Origin: WGAB01 sp964406105
GTDB taxonomy: Bacteria; Hydrothermota; Hydrothermia; WGAB01
Length of the DNA: 64,000 nt
NCBI GenBank assembly: GCA_964406105.1
Contig: CAYOQK010000012.1
Span: forward strand, 30,803 to 94,802
Direction of reading: 5' to 3'
In this document: one piece after another, positions 58,999 to 64,000 of the stretch
Layout of the letters: each line of letters opens with the position of its first letter
Numbering within the stretch: the first letter of the stretch is position 1
Program-made: the position numbers and the translations under genes
The notes under the pieces: generated by a model
What the model was told of the DNA's origin: nothing
Database searches by the model: none
The model's input: the letters and a program-made list of their open reading frames with translations, nothing else

Positions 58999-61071
58999 TT
59001 ATTTCAGGATCATAAGTTTCCCGATTTTGTACTGCCCGTCTGGAGTTTCCACCTTGTAGATATAAACACCACTCACTACCTTTTGACCCGAGCGGGACAG
59101 AAGGTTCCAGGCCTCAGACCCTGTCGGCGAACTGTGGATAATCTCCTTAACCAAATCACCACTCAGGGTATAAATGGTGATCCTGGCTTGCGGAGGGAGA
59201 TTAATGAACTCTACTTTATCTGCAATCTCTGTGGCCGTCCACGGAGCCGAACCGTTATAAGGGTTGGGCACCACCTTCACTTGGTCCAGAGAGGTTCCAG
59301 GCGGGGTGCTCATGGTTAAGGCCATGGGATTGCCATCCGCATCCTTCAAATAGTTGCTCTTCGGACTCTCCAAAGAATCGTTGTCATACGCCACCACCAC
59401 GTAGTAGTAAGGGAAGCCAGGGGAAGCAGTGGAGTCCACGTACTCATGAGGAAAAGTACCTGTGTTAGGATCGCGCCCAAAGTCTGCCAAAAGCACCCAG
59501 TTGGACGGGGCGAAGGTGGCACGATACACCCGATAGCCCACAACATCCACTACACCTTTGATGGGGTCAGGCGTGCGCTCAGCATAATCGTCCCATACGA
59601 GGGCGATCCCCTCGCCTGTAGTGGTATACCGTAACCCTGGAGCAGCAGGAGGCACAGGGATTTTCCAGTGCTTATCCACATCAGGAGGAGTGGGGTGAGC
59701 AGGGTCGCTGAATTCGGCACCGGAGTAATAAGCTTTCACTGCCCACTCCATCACTTGGCGTAACCCACGAACCCATCCGCGTCCCCAGAAGTTGTCTTCA
59801 GAACCGTTCAACCCATTACCAACCCCCACCACCCACACGAACTTAAGGGTATCCCCAGGACGCAGAGTATAGGGCCCCACGGTGGAAAGGAACCGATAGT
59901 CAAACTCAGCAGCACCTAAGTCGTAAGGATGGGGAGCATATCGGTACCCTTGAGTGGCTGGATGTCGCCCAGCCAGATACCGATAGATGTCGTCGTCCGT
60001 AGCCGGGTCACTTTCCCAGTTCCACCATTGGTGTGACCACGGGCGGATCAGACGAAGTGTATCCCCCCCCACCGTCCAGATGGAGTCCGAAGGGGCAGGC
60101 GGGGCATACACCCAAATCCCCCCAATGAACCCTGCACAGGCGTTACTCTCACCGCGGTCATCACCAGGTACGGCCGGGTTGTCACCATCAAAGATGTAAG
60201 AGATTCCTCGGGGGACCAGATACCCGTGGATCGTGGTATCACGCCACTGGATGTCCCAGGCGTGATCCGGATTCACCAGGTTCTCAAAATCAGGCTCGTC
60301 ACCCCAAATGAAGTACTCGTCGTATACACCATCGGGCTCGGGAAGCACGGAGTCCGGCAAAACGGTAACCGAGTCCACAGGGGATTGATGAATGAAGTCG
60401 GGGTTTCGCCATTCTCCGTTAGTCCAACCATCAAACATGACCAAGTCGTCAATATGGGGATCTGATTGGTCATAACCGCATACGTCGGCGTCGTACCACA
60501 TCCCAAGGAACACACTGTCTAACTGGGCAGGCGGGGTTGCTCCAATATCGCATTCCTCAGGAACGTACGTGATGTAGAACTCGTGAGCGATGAAATCATT
60601 GTAGGGCTCATGCGGCCAGGCCAAGGTATGGATGATCACTTTAATCCCTGTGTGCCGGCCAGGAGAGTTATAAGGGTTGTTTTTGAAATCATCCATTGCG
60701 GTGATCACATCCCAGGCAGAGTTCCTCGGACCCACAAAGGTAGGAGGATCAGTGGAAGGCTGCCACTCTCCACGGGGATAGTTGTGGGCCGTGACGTAAT
60801 AGTTATCTCCCACCTTCACTCCAATGGTGAAGTAGCTGCCCCACAGGTAGTAGTTGTGGGGGCCTCCACCCGGCCAGTCATAGCCATAGGAGCCATTGTT
60901 GAAATCCCCACCAAGGCTCCCGTAGTTAGAAACATAGTTCCACGCCTCCCCCACGGTGATATTAAAGTTCTGGTCATCCACCGCCTTAGGGGAAGGAGGA
61001 GGAACCTGCACTGAGTTGGCCGCGTAAAGACCAACTCCCAGAAGCAGGACAAGGAATCGCGTCCACTTCAT
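58999..61071 (-). CDS. Secreted protein with fibronectin-like and T9SS-like domains, operon partner of TonB receptor
   Basis: Exported protein of about 690 aa. Signal peptide MKWTRFLVLLLGVGLYAANS. Residues 30-440 are an unclassified extracellular region rich in Trp, Tyr, Asp and Pro. Then a fibronectin type III-like module (PAAPGLRYTTTGEGIALVWDDYAER...VGYRVYRA...YYYVVVAYDND). The C-terminal sorting domain has VKVVPNPYNGSAPW, FINLPPQARITIYTLSGDLVKEI and SGVYIYKVETPDGQYKIGKLMILK. Start at ATG 61071 with AAGGAGG 7 nt upstream; TTG at 61077 is too close to it. Found right after the TonB receptor (12 nt). No enzymatic motif seen. Confidence 0.83.
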   Translation of the reverse strand: MKWTRFLVLLLGVGLYAANSVQVPPPSPKAVDDQNFNITVGEAWNYVSNYGSLGGDFNNGSYGYDWPGGGPHNYYLWGSYFTIGVKVGDNYYVTAHNYPRGEWQPSTDPPTFVGPRNSAWDVITAMDDFKNNPYNSPGRHTGIKVIIHTLAWPHEPYNDFIAHEFYITYVPEECDIGATPPAQLDSVFLGMWYDADVCGYDQSDPHIDDLVMFDGWTNGEWRNPDFIHQSPVDSVTVLPDSVLPEPDGVYDEYFIWGDEPDFENLVNPDHAWDIQWRDTTIHGYLVPRGISYIFDGDNPAVPGDDRGESNACAGFIGGIWVYAPPAPSDSIWTVGGDTLRLIRPWSHQWWNWESDPATDDDIYRYLAGRHPATQGYRYAPHPYDLGAAEFDYRFLSTVGPYTLRPGDTLKFVWVVGVGNGLNGSEDNFWGRGWVRGLRQVMEWAVKAYYSGAEFSDPAHPTPPDVDKHWKIPVPPAAPGLRYTTTGEGIALVWDDYAERTPDPIKGVVDVVGYRVYRATFAPSNWVLLADFGRDPNTGTFPHEYVDSTASPGFPYYYVVVAYDNDSLESPKSNYLKDADGNPMALTMSTPPGTSLDQVKVVPNPYNGSAPWTATEIADKVEFINLPPQARITIYTLSGDLVKEIIHSSPTGSEAWNLLSRSGQKVVSGVYIYKVETPDGQYKIGKLMILK

Positions 61072-61083
61072 CGTCAAACCTCC

Positions 61084-64000
61084 TTAGAACCCGGAGACGT
61101 TAAACTCAAGGCCGAATCGGGTGGTCCGGCGAGGGTAATAAACGGTGAGGTTTCCAACTTCACCCTCGGGATTGTTAAACTGCACGTACCAGTCCACGTT
61201 GTCAAAGCCCGAAAGGTCTTTGCGGTTAAACAGGTTGTGCACATCAATGAACATCCGCAACTTGCCTTTGCCAAAGGTGAAGTTCTTGTAGATCCGCATG
61301 TCGGTGTTGTGATGGCTCGGCAGCCGCTCAGCATTGATCTTTTCTACAGCCTCGCGCGGCGAACGGATAGGAGGGGTGTATGGATATCCACTGCCATAGG
61401 AATGCTGGAACGAGATCCCGAAGTCGTCCAGGAATCGGATCCCCGCCAGAGGTTTACCTTTAGGAGCGGTAACCCCAAAGGTGAGCAAGACACTGTGACG
61501 TTGATCCCAATCCAGGGGAGACTCTGAGGAGGGCAACGGGTAACCCCGCCAGAGCCAGTTGTACGCATTGAAAGGAGACGAGAAGGAACCAAAAGCATAC
61601 TGCAGGGTGTAATCCAGGGAAAAGTGGAAGAAAGGCAGGAAAGTGCCACCAGGCCGCTTCGTGAATGTAAACTCAATCCCTCGCACTGAACCCCAATCTT
61701 CGTTCACATAAGTAGAGTAATTGGCCCCTGTCACACCATAGGTGAACTGCTTGAGCCGAGACCAATCCTTGATGTCTTTATAGAAGGCCGTGACGTCCAA
61801 GATCAACTCATTGGTGAACGCATGTTTCAGGCCCACTTCGTAGGAGATGGTCTTCTCCGGATCAATATCCGCATTCCCAACGATAGGGAAGGCTCCAGAG
61901 AACACGTAGTTACTGAGGATCTGATAGAAGGGTGGAATCTGGAAGTAGTGTCCATAGGTAAAGTGCAGTACGTCGCGATCAGAGATGGGGTGGGAAACCC
62001 CGATTCGAGGGCTGATGTACCAGCGATTGCTCACCTTCTTCGGGTTTTTAATCATCCGGATCGTATTCCACAGGGAATCGTGTACAAAGGGCTGATTCGT
62101 ATCGCTGATGGTATATCCTCCAGGGTTGTAGTAATCCAAACGAAGCCCCACCTTCGCCACCATCCCTTCAATTTCCACCTTGTCGCGCAGATAAGCGGCA
62201 AAGATCCAGGGCTTTGCGGGATTATCTTTAAACCAGGAGATAAAGTTGTAGGGGTCACCAGGACGCCGATTCAACGGGGGATTCAGAAGTGTGAGGTACA
62301 CGTTCCCACCAGAAGCGTAGTCAGCACCGTAGCGCGTTATATCAATGCTCTTAAACTCCATTCCCGCAAGAATCTCGTGATGCCGCGTAACCTGGCTGGT
62401 GAGCTTCCAGGTGGCTGTGATGAAGCGGCTGTGACCATAGTACCACTGGCTTCGCGCCCAGGTATGGGTGTTCGGGAGGTACTGGTTCCCCAGCTTGAGA
62501 AGGGTGTCCACAACGGTAACCACGCTGTCCATAAACTCTCGCCCCTCTAAGGGCCACTGGAACGGGAACTCATAGAACCGGTTAGAGATGAAGATCAAGG
62601 TATCCAAACGAGTGGTTGCGGTAGCGTAGTCATACACCTCCACTAAAAGGACAGCCATGTCCACATTGGTCCGCTGCCCCCAACCCTCGGTGTTCAGAAG
62701 AAACTCATCACTGAACACCGTATCACGCGTGATCGGATCCACGATGACCACGTTTTTCTTGTTTGGCCACCAGCGAGGGCCCGAACCAAAGGCGGGATAC
62801 AGGGTTTGCACTTGGACATCCCACCAGTAGTAAGGAACCTCCACATACCCTTCGTCTTCATGAATCTCGGGACGAAGGGTATCACCCCCTGGCGAGATAT
62901 AGGTGTACAGAGAGTCAATATTCACCCAATCCCAACGAATCCGCACCGAGTCAATATGCCCATAGGTCTTAAAAGTATCGATCACCATCCGCCGGAAGTA
63001 ATCCAGGTCAATCTCCACGAAGCCATCCAAATCCCGATCGCTGAAATCGTCTACACCATCAAAATCCACATCCTCTCGCACATCAGACTTCAGTTCCCGA
63101 TCAAACAAACCCAACCGCAGTTCCCAGTAGGTACGCGGAGACACCACCTGGTTCACTCCTACGATGAACTGTAATTGCCGGTCATGGCTTCCAGCATCGT
63201 GATCCAAGGCGAACCGCCAAGCAGGTGAGTACCCGCGGTTATACGCGCGGACAAAGAACCCGCTGGTAAAGAACTTCCAAGAAGTAAGTGGATAGGAGAA
63301 CTTCCACTGGAAATTCTCTCGCCAATTCCGGAAATCAGGGTCCATAGATACCGGAAACCGCCCCTTATTCCGATCAAACTCACCCGAAACAAAGAACTTA
63401 GCTCCCTTACGGTTGGTGGGGAACAGCGGGCCACCCAAACTGAAAGAGGTTCGGGTATCTTGACTGTGGTGCCGATTGGTAGGGTCTTTCAGATCCAGGT
63501 TTTTGCCTGTGATGTAATCGTAGTAGACATCACCGTAATTGGCGTCCAAGAACCCATAGACTTGATCTCCAAGGAAGGAGAAGTCCGAAGTCAAAAACTG
63601 CGCAGTCAGTTCGTACTTAGGACCGCCTTCTTTCGTCACAATGTTGATAGCACCCGAGGAAACGGTCCCTTGGTCTACATCAAAGCCTCCCTTGGAAATG
63701 GAAGTTTCTTCCATAGAAAGGAGGGGAATTCCTGCGAAAGTCGCATTGGAATAAGGGTCCCGGACCTCTACACCGTCCACCACGTAAACCACTTCGTCGG
63801 GTCGGCCGCCACGGATGTGCAGGCCTCCGCGGGCGATCACACCGGCCTGCTGGGTGACCACCTGTGCCACATCGGTCACGGGCAACGAGGCCACCTCTTC
63901 ACTCTTCACAATGTCCACGCTGGCCGTCAGGTCCTTTTTGATCACGGGCTCCTTGGCCGTTACCTCTACCACCTCGGTCACCAAGGTGGCCGAAGGCAAA
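61084..64000 (-). CDS. TonB-dependent outer-membrane receptor (5' end outside window)
   Basis: TonB-dependent receptor; the N-terminus continues beyond the right edge, 972 codons visible. The plug domain is clear: VIKKDLTASVDIVKSEEVASLP, GGLHIRGGRPDEVVYVVDGVEVRDPYS, SISKGGFDVDQGTVSSGAINIVTKEG. The barrel shows many alternating strands and ends FGLEFNVSGF, a C-terminal aromatic as required for outer-membrane insertion. An Asp-rich segment (DVDFDGVDDFSDRDLDGFVE) suggests calcium binding in an external loop. A carboxypeptidase-regulatory domain may lie upstream, outside the window. First visible gene of the surface operon; substrate unknown. Confidence 0.93.
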   Translation of the reverse strand, partial: LPSATLVTEVVEVTAKEPVIKKDLTASVDIVKSEEVASLPVTDVAQVVTQQAGVIARGGLHIRGGRPDEVVYVVDGVEVRDPYSNATFAGIPLLSMEETSISKGGFDVDQGTVSSGAINIVTKEGGPKYELTAQFLTSDFSFLGDQVYGFLDANYGDVYYDYITGKNLDLKDPTNRHHSQDTRTSFSLGGPLFPTNRKGAKFFVSGEFDRNKGRFPVSMDPDFRNWRENFQWKFSYPLTSWKFFTSGFFVRAYNRGYSPAWRFALDHDAGSHDRQLQFIVGVNQVVSPRTYWELRLGLFDRELKSDVREDVDFDGVDDFSDRDLDGFVEIDLDYFRRMVIDTFKTYGHIDSVRIRWDWVNIDSLYTYISPGGDTLRPEIHEDEGYVEVPYYWWDVQVQTLYPAFGSGPRWWPNKKNVVIVDPITRDTVFSDEFLLNTEGWGQRTNVDMAVLLVEVYDYATATTRLDTLIFISNRFYEFPFQWPLEGREFMDSVVTVVDTLLKLGNQYLPNTHTWARSQWYYGHSRFITATWKLTSQVTRHHEILAGMEFKSIDITRYGADYASGGNVYLTLLNPPLNRRPGDPYNFISWFKDNPAKPWIFAAYLRDKVEIEGMVAKVGLRLDYYNPGGYTISDTNQPFVHDSLWNTIRMIKNPKKVSNRWYISPRIGVSHPISDRDVLHFTYGHYFQIPPFYQILSNYVFSGAFPIVGNADIDPEKTISYEVGLKHAFTNELILDVTAFYKDIKDWSRLKQFTYGVTGANYSTYVNEDWGSVRGIEFTFTKRPGGTFLPFFHFSLDYTLQYAFGSFSSPFNAYNWLWRGYPLPSSESPLDWDQRHSVLLTFGVTAPKGKPLAGIRFLDDFGISFQHSYGSGYPYTPPIRSPREAVEKINAERLPSHHNTDMRIYKNFTFGKGKLRMFIDVHNLFNRKDLSGFDNVDWYVQFNNPEGEVGNLTVYYPRRTTRFGLEFNVSGF

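Noticed and set aside
1..64000. tRNA, rRNA, insertion sequences, phage genes, cas genes
   Set aside because: Intergenic gaps were read for tRNA/rRNA-like sequences and terminal inverted repeats, and genes for transposase, integrase and Cas motifs; none found.

Overview
The window looks like a chromosomal segment of a Gram-negative-type, probably thermophilic bacterium of the broad FCB (Bacteroidetes/Chlorobi-like) assemblage, perhaps one of its deep uncultured candidate phyla. The reasons are a PorV/PorQ-family outer-membrane protein, seven secreted proteins that end in a type IX secretion (T9SS)-like C-terminal sorting domain, a TonB-dependent receptor, beta-barrel proteins, and cytoplasmic proteins rich in Glu/Arg/Lys. 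Phylum-level placement is inference; there is no rRNA gene in the window. GC content is high over most of the window and visibly lower from about 49 kb onwards.

Layout. (1) 1-8.9 kb, minus strand: one tightly packed operon grpE-dnaK-dnaJ-rpsU-mutS2-dnaG-rpoD, joining the chaperone operon to the macromolecular-synthesis operon. (2) 9.0-12.1 kb, plus: a secreted FG-GAP repeat protein, a long perfect palindrome, a macro-domain protein and plsY. (3) 12.1-15.6 kb: a non-coding stretch with a three-copy 66-68 bp-period repeat, then a Fur-family regulator over a near-perfect Fur box, followed by a TroA/ZnuA-type metal ABC transporter. (4) 15.7-19.1 kb: dnaE. (5) 19.1-22.9 kb, minus: sufC-sufB-sufD-Rieske ferredoxin. 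(6) 23-29 kb, plus: a TolB-like lipoprotein, a tiny membrane protein, rsmG, and an SbcD/SbcC-like nuclease-ATPase pair that lacks the zinc hook. (7) 29-43 kb: two secreted proteins, prfB with its programmed +1 frameshift, a small outer-membrane protein, ktrB-ktrA, a TPR protein, a Trm1-type tRNA methyltransferase, a UreH/NicO-like transporter, a nitrilase-family amidohydrolase, a small DUF2279-like protein, threonine aldolase and an octaheme cytochrome c. (8) 43.5-49 kb, minus: nuoG-nuoI-nuoB followed by an ABC-2 transporter pair. (9) 49-64 kb, minus: a subtilisin-like T9SS cargo, then a roughly 12-kb surface operon (TonB receptor, secreted protein, PorV-like protein, large secreted propeller/pseudo-peptidase, TPR lipoprotein, sialidase-like protein) that ends at a strong palindromic terminator.

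How it fits together. Housekeeping functions (replication, transcription, folding, translation termination, tRNA/rRNA methylation, Fe-S assembly, complex I) alternate with cell-surface functions. The surface operon puts a PorV-like shuttle next to several putative T9SS cargos and a TonB receptor, so it may build one dedicated cell-surface complex; this is the best candidate for an undescribed system here. Several genes (dnaE, the nitrilase, ltaE, perhaps prfB) have a TANNNT box only 6-9 nt before the start codon and no Shine-Dalgarno, which suggests leaderless transcripts alongside ordinary AGGAGG-led genes.
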